A DNA stretch of 64,000 nucleotides from an uncultured Pelagibacteraceae bacterium (GTDB lineage: Bacteria; Pseudomonadota; Alphaproteobacteria; Pelagibacterales; Pelagibacteraceae). Each line of letters begins with the position of its first letter. Within the stretch, counting starts at the first letter, position 1. Positions 30,663 through 39,596 of the stretch are shown here, piece by piece. The notes beneath the pieces were generated by a model that worked only from the letters and a program-made list of their open reading frames with translations, ran no database searches and was not told the DNA's origin. The DNA is taken from contig CACPFN010000001.1 in the NCBI GenBank assembly GCA_902633185.1, forward strand, positions 1 to 64,000, written 5' to 3'. The position numbers and the translations under genes were made by a program.

Positions 30663-30663
30663 T

Positions 30664-32403
30664 ATGGAAAAAAAAATAAGAGGTGGAGCATTAATTGCAA
30701 GAGCATTAAAAGATAAAGGTATTAATAAAGTTTTTACTCTATCTGGTGGATTTTGTAATCCTGCAATTGAAGGTTTCATGGAATGTCAAATTGATGTAGT
30801 TAATTGTCCTCATGAACAGATAGCTGGACACTTAGCAGATGGACACACAAGAATTACAAGAAAACCATCTGTATGTTTAGTTGGGCCAGAAGGTTTTGCA
30901 AATGCAGTACCATCAATGATGGAAGCATGGGGAGAAAGAACACCGATAATTTATATAACTGGATCAAGTAGTTTAAAAAGACAAGGCTCAGGAGGCTTTA
31001 AAGAAATTGATGATGTTTCAATAGCTGCTCCTCTTACAAAATACAGCGCAAGCATTACAGATGGAACAAGAATTAGAGAATTTGTTGATAAAGCTTACAG
31101 AATTGCAACGAATGGATATCCTGGGGCTGTTCACCTAAGTTTACCAGTGGATATAATGTTTTCTTCATTTGAGGAAAATGTTGGACTTGAAGAAAGACCA
31201 TTTTCACATAAAGCAAAGCCAGTTGCTAAAGCATGGCCAGATCCAAATGCTCTATCAAAAATTCTTGAGCTCGCATGTAATGCAAAAAAACCTGTCATAA
31301 TTGGAGGACATGGTGTTTGGTGGTCAAACTCAGAAAAAAATTTAGAGACTGCGGGTGAAAGTTTAAATATTCCAGTTTTTAATGTGCCATACCATCAAAA
31401 ACTTTTGGGAGAAGAGGCAAATGCATATATGGGTTTAGCAGATATTCATCAATATCCACCTTCAGAATTTGCATTACATAACTCAGATTTAGTTTTAATG
31501 ATTGGCGCAAGGTTGGATAACCAAATGAATTTTGGTAACCCTCCTTTTATTCCAAAAACAACAACTTTAGTTTGTATTAACGGTTCCCATGAAGAAATTG
31601 AGTTTAACAGAGCAGCTGATCATAACCTATTATGTGATCCAGGAGTATTTTTAGATACTCTATGTAATTTAAAGAAAAATAATAAATGGAATTTAGGAAA
31701 TAGTTGGTTTCAAGATAACAAAAATAGAAAAAAAGATTGGGTGGATAAATCTTTAAATGAATTAAAAATTGAAGCGGATAAAGCCAAAAAAAATGGTGGA
31801 AAAATTCATCCGCTGCAATTAGCGTTAGATGTTCAAGACGCAATGGATGAGAAAGATTGGCTTGTAATTGATGGAGGAAATACTCATTTCTGGTCGGAGA
31901 TCGCAATAAATTTAGCTGGTGCTCAAGGAAAAAAATTGGGTGGAATTTTACATCCTGGCACATTTAGTATGCTGGGTGTTGGTGTATCATTTGCATTATC
32001 TGCAAAAAATAATAACCCTAAATCAAATGTAATTTTAATTAGTGGAGATGGTGCATTTTTATCTGGAGGCATGTCTATAGAAACTGCATTTTTTGAAAAG
32101 AAACCAATCGTTGTTGTTATTGACAATAATGGTGGCTTAGCATCAATTGGTCAACAACAAGAAAGACTGTTTGAAAGCGGAAAAAGAGTTGCAACAGACT
32201 TTAGAGATATACCTTTCCACAGTATATTTGAAGGCTTTGGTGGTCATGGAGAATTAGTAACGAAAAGAGAAGAATTGGGTCCAGCACTAAAAAGAGCTAT
32301 TGCAAGCGGTAAAACAGCTTGTGTAAATGTAAAAGCTAAACCAGTATTAAGTCCAATTGTTGCTGCTGTCGCCAGCAAGAGAGAGAAATCGTCAATAGAG
32401 TAA
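30664..32403 (+). CDS. Thiamine-pyrophosphate-dependent enzyme (acetolactate synthase/2-hydroxyacyl-CoA lyase family)
   Basis: CPHEQIAGHLADGHTR; LISGDGAFLSGGMSIETAFFEKKPIVVVIDNN TPP motif. Confidence 0.9.
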   Translation: MEKKIRGGALIARALKDKGINKVFTLSGGFCNPAIEGFMECQIDVVNCPHEQIAGHLADGHTRITRKPSVCLVGPEGFANAVPSMMEAWGERTPIIYITGSSSLKRQGSGGFKEIDDVSIAAPLTKYSASITDGTRIREFVDKAYRIATNGYPGAVHLSLPVDIMFSSFEENVGLEERPFSHKAKPVAKAWPDPNALSKILELACNAKKPVIIGGHGVWWSNSEKNLETAGESLNIPVFNVPYHQKLLGEEANAYMGLADIHQYPPSEFALHNSDLVLMIGARLDNQMNFGNPPFIPKTTTLVCINGSHEEIEFNRAADHNLLCDPGVFLDTLCNLKKNNKWNLGNSWFQDNKNRKKDWVDKSLNELKIEADKAKKNGGKIHPLQLALDVQDAMDEKDWLVIDGGNTHFWSEIAINLAGAQGKKLGGILHPGTFSMLGVGVSFALSAKNNNPKSNVILISGDGAFLSGGMSIETAFFEKKPIVVVIDNNGGLASIGQQQERLFESGKRVATDFRDIPFHSIFEGFGGHGELVTKREELGPALKRAIASGKTACVNVKAKPVLSPIVAAVASKREKSSIE

Positions 32404-32404
32404 A

Positions 32405-32740
32405 ATGGCAAAATTTAGCTCACATTTATTGAATGGTTCTAATGGAACTCATGCAAGTAACGTCAAAGTAAAGATTTATCAAATACAATCCTCAAAATTA
32501 AAAAAGCTTTTTTTGAATACAAAGACTGATGGAAATGGTAGGATTAATCAGCATTTCAATCTTAGCAAAAAAGATTGTAAATGCGATTATGAAATGATTT
32601 GTGATATTAAAAGATACTTTAAAAAGAATAAAATTGTGGGTGAAATAGTTGTAAAATTTAAAATGACTGATAATAAAAAAAATTATCACTTGCCAATAAT
32701 AATTTCTCCTAACAGCTATACAGTTTGGTGGTCAAAATAA
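32405..32740 (+). CDS. Transthyretin-like / hydroxyisourate hydrolase-fold protein lacking the canonical YRGS terminus
   Basis: FSSHLLNGSNGTHASNVKVKIY; TDGNGRINQ; VKFKMTDNKKNYHLPIIISPNSYTVWWSK-end. Confidence 0.7.
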   Translation: MAKFSSHLLNGSNGTHASNVKVKIYQIQSSKLKKLFLNTKTDGNGRINQHFNLSKKDCKCDYEMICDIKRYFKKNKIVGEIVVKFKMTDNKKNYHLPIIISPNSYTVWWSK

Positions 32741-32743
32741 TAT

Positions 32744-33907
32744 ATGGCTTCGTTGATACAAAGCAAAATTAGTACAAAACTAAATATGTCTAGGAGAATA
32801 AGAAGAACTCCTTACACCAAGAGAGTTGAAGAATGTGGTGTAACTGATTTTACTGTTGTAAATCATATGCTTTTACCAAAAAGATTTCAGAAATCTGTTG
32901 AGGATGATTATTGGCATTTAAATGAACATGTTCAGCTATGGGATGTTTCTTGTCAAAGACAAGTTCAAATATCAGGTCCAGACGCTAGTTTATTAGTACA
33001 AAAAATGACGCCAAGATCATTAAAAAATATGGAGACTGGAAAATGTTTTTATATTCCTATGATAGATGAAAATGCTGGAATGATAAATGATCCAGTGTTG
33101 TTAAAGTTAGATGATGATATGTTTTGGATTTCAATTGCAGACTCTGATGTATTGCTTTGGGCAAAAGGTATTGCAGTTGGTTTAAATCTAAATGTGAGCA
33201 TAACAGAACCAGATGTATATCCTCTTGCAGTACAAGGTCCAAAGTCTGAAGATTTGATGGCATCAATATTCGGAGAAGATATTAGAAAATTAAAATTTTT
33301 TAATTTTAGAATATTTGATTTTTTAGGTACTAAACAAGTTATTGCAAGGTCAGGATATAGCAAACAAGATGGATTTGAGATTTATTTTAAATGCTTTGAA
33401 GATTACTTCGACAAAAATGAAATGGGAGAAAAAATTTGGGATATAATATGGAAAGCGGGGAAAGAATTTAATATTGCTCCAGGATGCCCAAATTTAATTG
33501 ACAGAATAGAAGCAGGATTAATGTCATATGGAAATGATTTTACGAAAGAAAATAATCCATTTGAGTGCAACTTAGAAAAATATTGTAGTGACAAAAGCGA
33601 TCATGATTTCATTGGAAAAAATGCTTTAGATAATATTAAGAAACAAGGTGTAAAACAAAAATTAAAAGGAGTATTATTTGATGGTGTAGATTGTCCCCCA
33701 TGTTCAATTCCTTTTCCGCTATATTCAAAAGATAAGAAATTAATTGGTAAAATTACTTCAGGGATTTATTCTCCAAAATTCAAAAAAAATATTGGTTTAT
33801 CCATGATTTTAAATGAATTTTGTGAAATAGGGTCAGAAGTTTTAGTGCACACTCCGGATAATAAATTAAGAAAAGGAATTGTGTCCTCTTTACCATTTTC
33901 AAAATAA
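32744..33907 (+). CDS. DmdA-like (dimethylsulfoniopropionate demethylase/GcvT family) protein
   Basis: RRIRRTPYTKRVEECGVTDFTVVNHMLLP; PLAVQGPKSEDLM; IARSGYSKQDGFEIYF; GKEFNIAPGCPNLIDRIEAGLMSYGNDF. Confidence 0.75.
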   Translation: MASLIQSKISTKLNMSRRIRRTPYTKRVEECGVTDFTVVNHMLLPKRFQKSVEDDYWHLNEHVQLWDVSCQRQVQISGPDASLLVQKMTPRSLKNMETGKCFYIPMIDENAGMINDPVLLKLDDDMFWISIADSDVLLWAKGIAVGLNLNVSITEPDVYPLAVQGPKSEDLMASIFGEDIRKLKFFNFRIFDFLGTKQVIARSGYSKQDGFEIYFKCFEDYFDKNEMGEKIWDIIWKAGKEFNIAPGCPNLIDRIEAGLMSYGNDFTKENNPFECNLEKYCSDKSDHDFIGKNALDNIKKQGVKQKLKGVLFDGVDCPPCSIPFPLYSKDKKLIGKITSGIYSPKFKKNIGLSMILNEFCEIGSEVLVHTPDNKLRKGIVSSLPFSK

Positions 33908-33930
33908 TAATTAGTGGGTATAAGTCTTAT

Positions 33931-35055
33931 ATGAAAAGAGCAGTTATCGCAGGATATTCAAGATCACCTTTTACAATGGCAAGAAAAGGTGAATTAATTG
34001 ATGTTAAGCCTGTAAATATGTTTGCAGAGGTTGTTAAAAATCTTGTATCTAAAACAAAAGTAAATCCTGCTCATATTGAAGATATTGTTGTTGGTTGTGC
34101 TTTCCAAGTTGGAGAGCAGAGTTTTAATATTGGGAAACTCACAACATTTTTATCTGGAATGGAAATACATACATCTGGAATGACTGTCGATAGATGGTGT
34201 GGTTCATCTATGGAAGCTATTCATGTTGCAGCAGGTAAAATAGCAATGGGCGCAGGAAAAGTTTTCGTATGTGGGGGTGTTGAAAGTATGACTAGAGTTA
34301 CAACTGGCTTTGAACCAATACCTTATCCTTACACAGATAAAGAAAATCCAAATGTTTATTTTTCAATGGGAATAACTGCTGAAAATGTTGCCAAGAGATA
34401 TAAAATTTCAAGAACTGAACAACAAGAGTTTGCAATTCAAAGTCATCAAAAAGCTAATGAAGCTGAAGTAAATGGTAAATTTAAAAATGAAATAGTTGAA
34501 ATTGCTGGTTGCACAAAAGATGGAAACATACGTCCAAAAAGTAATCAAGAAACTTTAGATGGTTTAAAACTTGCATTTGATCAAGAAGGAACTGTTACTG
34601 CAGCAACATCCTCACCTCTTACCGATGGAGCAGCAGCAACATTGATATGTGAAGAAAGTTATGCAAAAGAAAATGGATTAGAAATTTTGGGTAGAATTGT
34701 TTCAACTGGAGTTAAAGGATGTGAACCAGATGTAATGGGACTTGGACCTATAGGAGCGACTAAGAAAGCATTAGAGAGAGCAAATTTATCAATTAATGAT
34801 ATCGATATTGTAGAGATTAATGAAGCTTTTGCTTCTCAATCAATAGCATGCTTAAAAGATCTTGGTATCGATCAAAAAAAAGCTAATTTAGATGGTGGAG
34901 CTTTAGCACTGGGACACCCTCTAGGAGCAACAGGAGCTAGAATTACTGGTAAAGCTGCAGATTTGCTTAGACGTGAAAATAAGAAATATGCTTTATCTAC
35001 TCAATGTATAGGTTTAGGAATGGGTATTGCGACCATAATTGAGTCTGTTAATTGA
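33931..35055 (+). CDS. Acetyl-CoA acyltransferase (thiolase)
   Basis: VDRWCGSSMEAIHVAAGKIAMG; IVEINEAFASQSIACLKDL; GGALALGHPLGATGARI; STQCIGLGMGIATI. Confidence 0.95.
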   Translation: MKRAVIAGYSRSPFTMARKGELIDVKPVNMFAEVVKNLVSKTKVNPAHIEDIVVGCAFQVGEQSFNIGKLTTFLSGMEIHTSGMTVDRWCGSSMEAIHVAAGKIAMGAGKVFVCGGVESMTRVTTGFEPIPYPYTDKENPNVYFSMGITAENVAKRYKISRTEQQEFAIQSHQKANEAEVNGKFKNEIVEIAGCTKDGNIRPKSNQETLDGLKLAFDQEGTVTAATSSPLTDGAAATLICEESYAKENGLEILGRIVSTGVKGCEPDVMGLGPIGATKKALERANLSINDIDIVEINEAFASQSIACLKDLGIDQKKANLDGGALALGHPLGATGARITGKAADLLRRENKKYALSTQCIGLGMGIATIIESVN

Positions 35056-35940
35056 TTATCTATTAATTCCTCTCAAACGTTCTGATCTTCTCCTCAATAA
35101 CTCTGCACTAATAAGTATTAAAGTAGATAAAACAATCAAACACGTAGCAACAGCTAAAATTGTTGGACTTAATTGTTCCCTCAATCCTGTCCACATTTGA
35201 ACTGGGATAGTTGTATTTTCAAGTCCTGCTAAAAATAAAACTACTACGACTTCATCAAAGGAAGTTACAAAAGCAAATAAACCACCTGATATTACACCAG
35301 GCAAAATTAATGGAAGTGTTACTTTCATAAATGTATTTACTGGATTGCTGCCTAAACTGGCTGCTGCTCTCGTCACACTATGATCAAAACCTGATAATGT
35401 TGCAGTAACTGTTATTACAACGAAAGGTGTTCCTAAAATTATATGAGCTAAAACTATTCCTGTATGAGTTGCTGCTAAACCTGCCTTTGCCATAAAAAAA
35501 AATATTGCAACACCAGATATAATAAGTGGAACTATCATAGGTGAAATCAAAGTTGCCATTATTATTCCTTTAAAAGGCATGTGTCTGCTACTCAAACCTA
35601 ATGCAGCAACTGTTCCTAAAATTACTGATCCTAAAGTTGCAAATATAGCAATAATAAAACTATTCTTTGCAGCAAGGCCCCATGGATTTTTTGTACCGTA
35701 AACCATATCTTTATACCATCTTAAGGAAAAAGCATCTGGGTCTAAATTCTTCATTCCTTCTGAAAAAACAAGAAACTCTTCTGCATTAAATGATAATGGA
35801 AATATTACAAACAAAGGTGCTATTAAAAAAATAAAAACAAAAGTACATATAGTAATGTAAAAGTAGTGCCAAATTCTATATCTAGTTTCTGTATACTTTG
35901 GTAATGCCATACTAACCCAACTTAATATTATCAACTCCAA
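35056..35940 (-). CDS. ABC transporter permease (PotC-like)
   Basis: ISPMIVPLIISGVAIFFF; AAASLGSNPVNTFMKVTLPLILPGVISGGLFAFVTSFDEVVV. Confidence 0.92.
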   Translation of the reverse strand: MELIILSWVSMALPKYTETRYRIWHYFYITICTFVFIFLIAPLFVIFPLSFNAEEFLVFSEGMKNLDPDAFSLRWYKDMVYGTKNPWGLAAKNSFIIAIFATLGSVILGTVAALGLSSRHMPFKGIIMATLISPMIVPLIISGVAIFFFMAKAGLAATHTGIVLAHIILGTPFVVITVTATLSGFDHSVTRAAASLGSNPVNTFMKVTLPLILPGVISGGLFAFVTSFDEVVVVLFLAGLENTTIPVQMWTGLREQLSPTILAVATCLIVLSTLILISAELLRRRSERLRGINR

Positions 35941-37174
35941 CTAATTTATTATAAAGCCAATAAATAACTAAAACTCCTCCAAGCAACATAAGTCCCATTG
36001 CTGAAGCAAAACTCCAATCTAATGTAGTTTTCATATGATATGCAATTTGGTTGCTAATTAAGGTTCCTGATGCTCCACCAACTAATGCGGGAGTAATATA
36101 ATATCCAATTGCTAAAATAAAAACTAAAAGACAACCTGCACCAATACCTGGTATTGTTAATGGAAAATATACTTTCCAAAAAGCTATAAAAGGTGTCCCA
36201 CCTAACGACTTACCCGCCCTCATTAAACTTGGCGAGATAGTTTTCATTACACTGTAGAGTGGTAAAACCATAAATGGTAATAAAATTTGCGTCATTGCAA
36301 CATAAGTTCCAACTTTATTGTACATCATCTCTGGCCTATTATCGTCTGATACAAGCCCTATAATTACAAAGAAATCATTAACTACTCCTTGCTGTTGAAG
36401 TAAAATCATCCAGCTAGCTGTTCTAACTAATAATGACGTCCAAAATGGAAGAAGAACACAAATCATCAATAAATTACTGTACTTCATTGGGAGAGTTGCT
36501 AGTAAATGGGCTATTGGGTAACCCATTAAAAAGCAGAATACCGTAACAAAGAAAGCAACCTCTACTGTTCTCAACCATAAAATTCTATGTATTCTTCTAT
36601 CCTCACTGACTTGAGTAATTTTGTTATCTTCATTCAAATACATATCCATAGCCTTTAAATATTTAGCTGATGTATAAGGAGGTGCAGTTCTTTTAATTGC
36701 TTGCCAGTACTCTACATTTCTCCATCTCTTATGAACCTTCATTATTTGTTCTTTAATACTTTGTGTCTCGTCAATTTTATCTCTTTTTACCTGTCTGAAT
36801 AATTTTTTTGTAATGGTGTTGAACCCATTTTTTTCTTTGTTAAGCCTTTGAGCTAATTTTCCATGTTCTTTTTTATCAACAAGAATTTTAAAATCAGATA
36901 AGAATGAAGCAAATACTTCTTCGGATGGAAGTTCTTTACCATCCCATGTTTCCATAGATTTAAATGTTTTTGGAAGCATGTTTGTAATCATTTTATCATC
37001 AATACTTCTTGTAAACATTTCTCCGATTGGAAAAATATAAGTAATAATCAAAAAAAGTAGTAGTGGAGCAACAAGTAAAAATGCTTTAATTTTATTTTTC
37101 CTTTCAGCTTTTTTTAAACTTATTTCTAAAGGAATTCCATCTGTTGTAAGTATTTGTTTTGTTTCGTTGCTCAT
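35912..37174 (-). CDS. ABC transporter permease (PotB-like) with long insertion after TM1
   Basis: LPFWTSLLVRTASWMILLQQQG; GKSLGGTPFIAFWKVYFPLTIPGIGAG. Confidence 0.92.
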   Translation of the reverse strand: MSNETKQILTTDGIPLEISLKKAERKNKIKAFLLVAPLLLFLIITYIFPIGEMFTRSIDDKMITNMLPKTFKSMETWDGKELPSEEVFASFLSDFKILVDKKEHGKLAQRLNKEKNGFNTITKKLFRQVKRDKIDETQSIKEQIMKVHKRWRNVEYWQAIKRTAPPYTSAKYLKAMDMYLNEDNKITQVSEDRRIHRILWLRTVEVAFFVTVFCFLMGYPIAHLLATLPMKYSNLLMICVLLPFWTSLLVRTASWMILLQQQGVVNDFFVIIGLVSDDNRPEMMYNKVGTYVAMTQILLPFMVLPLYSVMKTISPSLMRAGKSLGGTPFIAFWKVYFPLTIPGIGAGCLLVFILAIGYYITPALVGGASGTLISNQIAYHMKTTLDWSFASAMGLMLLGGVLVIYWLYNKLVGVDNIKLG

Positions 37175-37182
37175 AAATAAAA

Positions 37183-37205
37183 AGGGCGACTTAAAAAGTC
37201 GCCCT
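37183..37205 (-). terminator. Hairpin between Pot-type SBP and PotB (intra-operon terminator/attenuator)
   Basis: AGGGCGACT-taaaa-AGTCGCCCT, followed on minus strand by TTTTTATTT then the PotB ATG. Confidence 0.85.
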
Positions 37206-37241
37206 ATATATATTATATTATACTAGTCTTTTATACTATTT

Positions 37242-38357
37242 TTATAGACCAGCTTTCATAGCTTCCCACTTCTCACCAAGTTCTGTGCCGTTATCAGCCC
37301 AGAAAAATGGATCAACTAAAAAGTATTTTTTAGTGTTTGCAGGAGCAGTTGGCATTTCTGGCATCATTTCAGTTTTACCATCTTTGTACCAAGGCTCATT
37401 TGCTTTGATAATTTCTAAAGATGATAATCTGTATGGAGCGTATGCAATATATTTAGCACTTCCAGCTAACATTTCAGTGTTAGTCATCATTGCTAAAGCT
37501 TTTTTAGCATTAGCTTCATCTGGTCCACCTTTAACAAGTGCGAAATATTCATAGTCAAGACCTTGTCCATCCCATACTTGTACAAGTGGTGCACCTTCAC
37601 CAACTATTGCGTTAAAAAATCTTCCATTCCAGCCAGTTGCCATTACAACTTCACCACTCATTAAAAGTTCTGGTGGTTGAGCACCTGCAGACCAGAATAC
37701 ACATCCACCATTAGGATCTGTACAAAGCTCTTTAATCTTGTTCATTGCTCTATTAACACCAGCTTCAGTTTCTAGTAATTTGTAGATCTCAGATCCACCT
37801 TTACCCATGTAAACTCCGTCACCAGCTAAAGCGATTTCTAGATTTGTAAGAGCAGATTTGTAAATAGCTCTTTTTCCTGGAAATTTTTTAGTGTTAAAGA
37901 AATCTTTTATAGTCGATGGTGTGCCGTCAACATTGTTACTGTTATAAGCATAGTTCCAAGAATATAAAATATTTCCTACTGCACATTTACTTGGCATTGG
38001 AGCAAAGAAATCTTCACTTGCAGGAGTTCCATCTGGAGCTGCAGGGAAGTCTTTGTCAAAATCGAATTCGACGAAAATTCCTTCGTCACATCCGTTGATA
38101 GTATCAAATGCGAATACATCGATAATATCCCAAGTAATTGCACCTGCTTCTTTTTGAGCTTTGATCTCAGATAATCCACCTGAATAATCTACCCAGTTGA
38201 TATCAACACCAAGAGCTTTTGCAGTTGGATCACCATACCCTAGCTTTTGAGACTCTGTATAAGCTCCACCCCAAGATGCTACTGTAACCGCAAATGCAGA
38301 TGAAGTTATTGAAAGAGCAAAAGAAAGAGCAAGTAATAATTTACTTAATTTTTTCAT
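37242..38357 (-). CDS. Extracellular solute-binding protein (PotD-like)
   Basis: Signal peptide MKKLSKLLLALSFALSITSSAFA; VASWGGAYTESQK; GGAGG SD upstream (AACGGAGGATAAATG). Confidence 0.92.
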   Translation of the reverse strand: MKKLSKLLLALSFALSITSSAFAVTVASWGGAYTESQKLGYGDPTAKALGVDINWVDYSGGLSEIKAQKEAGAITWDIIDVFAFDTINGCDEGIFVEFDFDKDFPAAPDGTPASEDFFAPMPSKCAVGNILYSWNYAYNSNNVDGTPSTIKDFFNTKKFPGKRAIYKSALTNLEIALAGDGVYMGKGGSEIYKLLETEAGVNRAMNKIKELCTDPNGGCVFWSAGAQPPELLMSGEVVMATGWNGRFFNAIVGEGAPLVQVWDGQGLDYEYFALVKGGPDEANAKKALAMMTNTEMLAGSAKYIAYAPYRLSSLEIIKANEPWYKDGKTEMMPEMPTAPANTKKYFLVDPFFWADNGTELGEKWEAMKAGL

Positions 38358-38472
38358 TTATCCTCCGTTTAAACGTTTAATATAAATTAATTTATATATG
38401 CGAAGTACAACAAAAACGAAATTCAGAGTCAACAGGCCATTTTGTTATAGGAATACTGGGATATTTAAGAAA

Positions 38473-39558
38473 TTATTTAGGATCTAGAGCTCTTGCGTCT
38501 TGACTGTTCCATCCTACTTTAATCTCATTGCCCAATTTTAAATCTAGCTCATTTGAGCTATTTGGAACTTTTAAAATAAATTCTTTATTACCTAAAAGAT
38601 CTAATCTTAATCTAGTATGATCACCATGGTAGATGACTTCTTCAATTTTTCCGGTTTGATTATTATCCATTTTATCTTTTGGATTTATTAATGCTCTCTC
38701 TGGTCTTATTGAAACTGTTGTTTTGTCACCTTTGGAATTAACTGAAATTGGATTAGCTAAAATTTCACCATTTTGTAATTTAACTTTACAAACATTTTTT
38801 GAAATGTCTGTCACTTCTCCGCCAAAAGTATTATTTTCACCTATAAACTCTGCAACAAACGAATTAACTGGCTCTTCATATAATTTATCTGGACTTGATA
38901 ATTGTTGAACCTTACCATCATTAAACACTGCAATTCTATTTGACATTGTTAATGCTTCTCCTTGATCGTGTGTAACGTAAACCACGGTAACACCAATATT
39001 TTCATGGATATGTTTTATTTCGTATTGCATACTTTCTCTTAAGTTTTTATCTAAAGCTCCAAGGGGCTCATCCATTAAAACTACTGCTGGATCAAATACG
39101 AGAGCTCTTGCAACCGCTACCCTTTGTTGTTGTCCTCCCGACAATTGTGCAGGCATCCTACTTTCAAATCCTGAAAGAGAAACCATCGACAAAGCTTTAT
39201 CTACTTTTTTATCAATCTCATCTTTTTGAACTTTTCTTACTCTTAAGGGAAATGCTAAATTTTCATAAACTGTCATATGAGGAAACAATGCATAATTTTG
39301 GAAAACCATTCCAATTCCTCTTTTGTGTGGTGGAATATTTGAAATAGGATTAGAGTCTAAATAAATTTCGCCATTAGTTGGGGTTTCAAATCCAGCTAAC
39401 ATCATTAAACAAGTTGTTTTTCCTGAACCAGATGGGCCAAGCATAGTGATGAACTCGCCCTCTGAGATATTAAGATTTAAATCTTTTACTACTAAAACTT
39501 TACCATCGTAACTTTTATCAACTTTATCGAACTTAACGAATTCTGTATTTTTAGACAT
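38473..39558 (-). CDS. ABC transporter ATP-binding protein (PotA-like)
   Basis: LGPSGSGKTTCLMMLAGFETPTNG; LSGGQQQRVAVARALVFDPAVVLMDEPLGALDK; TOBE-type C-terminus. Confidence 0.95.
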   Translation of the reverse strand: MSKNTEFVKFDKVDKSYDGKVLVVKDLNLNISEGEFITMLGPSGSGKTTCLMMLAGFETPTNGEIYLDSNPISNIPPHKRGIGMVFQNYALFPHMTVYENLAFPLRVRKVQKDEIDKKVDKALSMVSLSGFESRMPAQLSGGQQQRVAVARALVFDPAVVLMDEPLGALDKNLRESMQYEIKHIHENIGVTVVYVTHDQGEALTMSNRIAVFNDGKVQQLSSPDKLYEEPVNSFVAEFIGENNTFGGEVTDISKNVCKVKLQNGEILANPISVNSKGDKTTVSIRPERALINPKDKMDNNQTGKIEEVIYHGDHTRLRLDLLGNKEFILKVPNSSNELDLKLGNEIKVGWNSQDARALDPK

Positions 39559-39596
39559 TCAGTGTTTAAAACATTTAAGAAGTTAATTATCAATAG

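Noticed and set aside
33049-33363. Antisense ORFs in the DmdA-like gene (33049..33363 and 33057..33266)
   Set aside because: Two overlapping shadow frames with no domain signal.
38358-38472. AT-rich palindrome (TATAAATTAATTTATA) and CGTTTAAACG upstream of the Pot-type SBP
   Set aside because: Composition makes such palindromes common here; no additional evidence for function.
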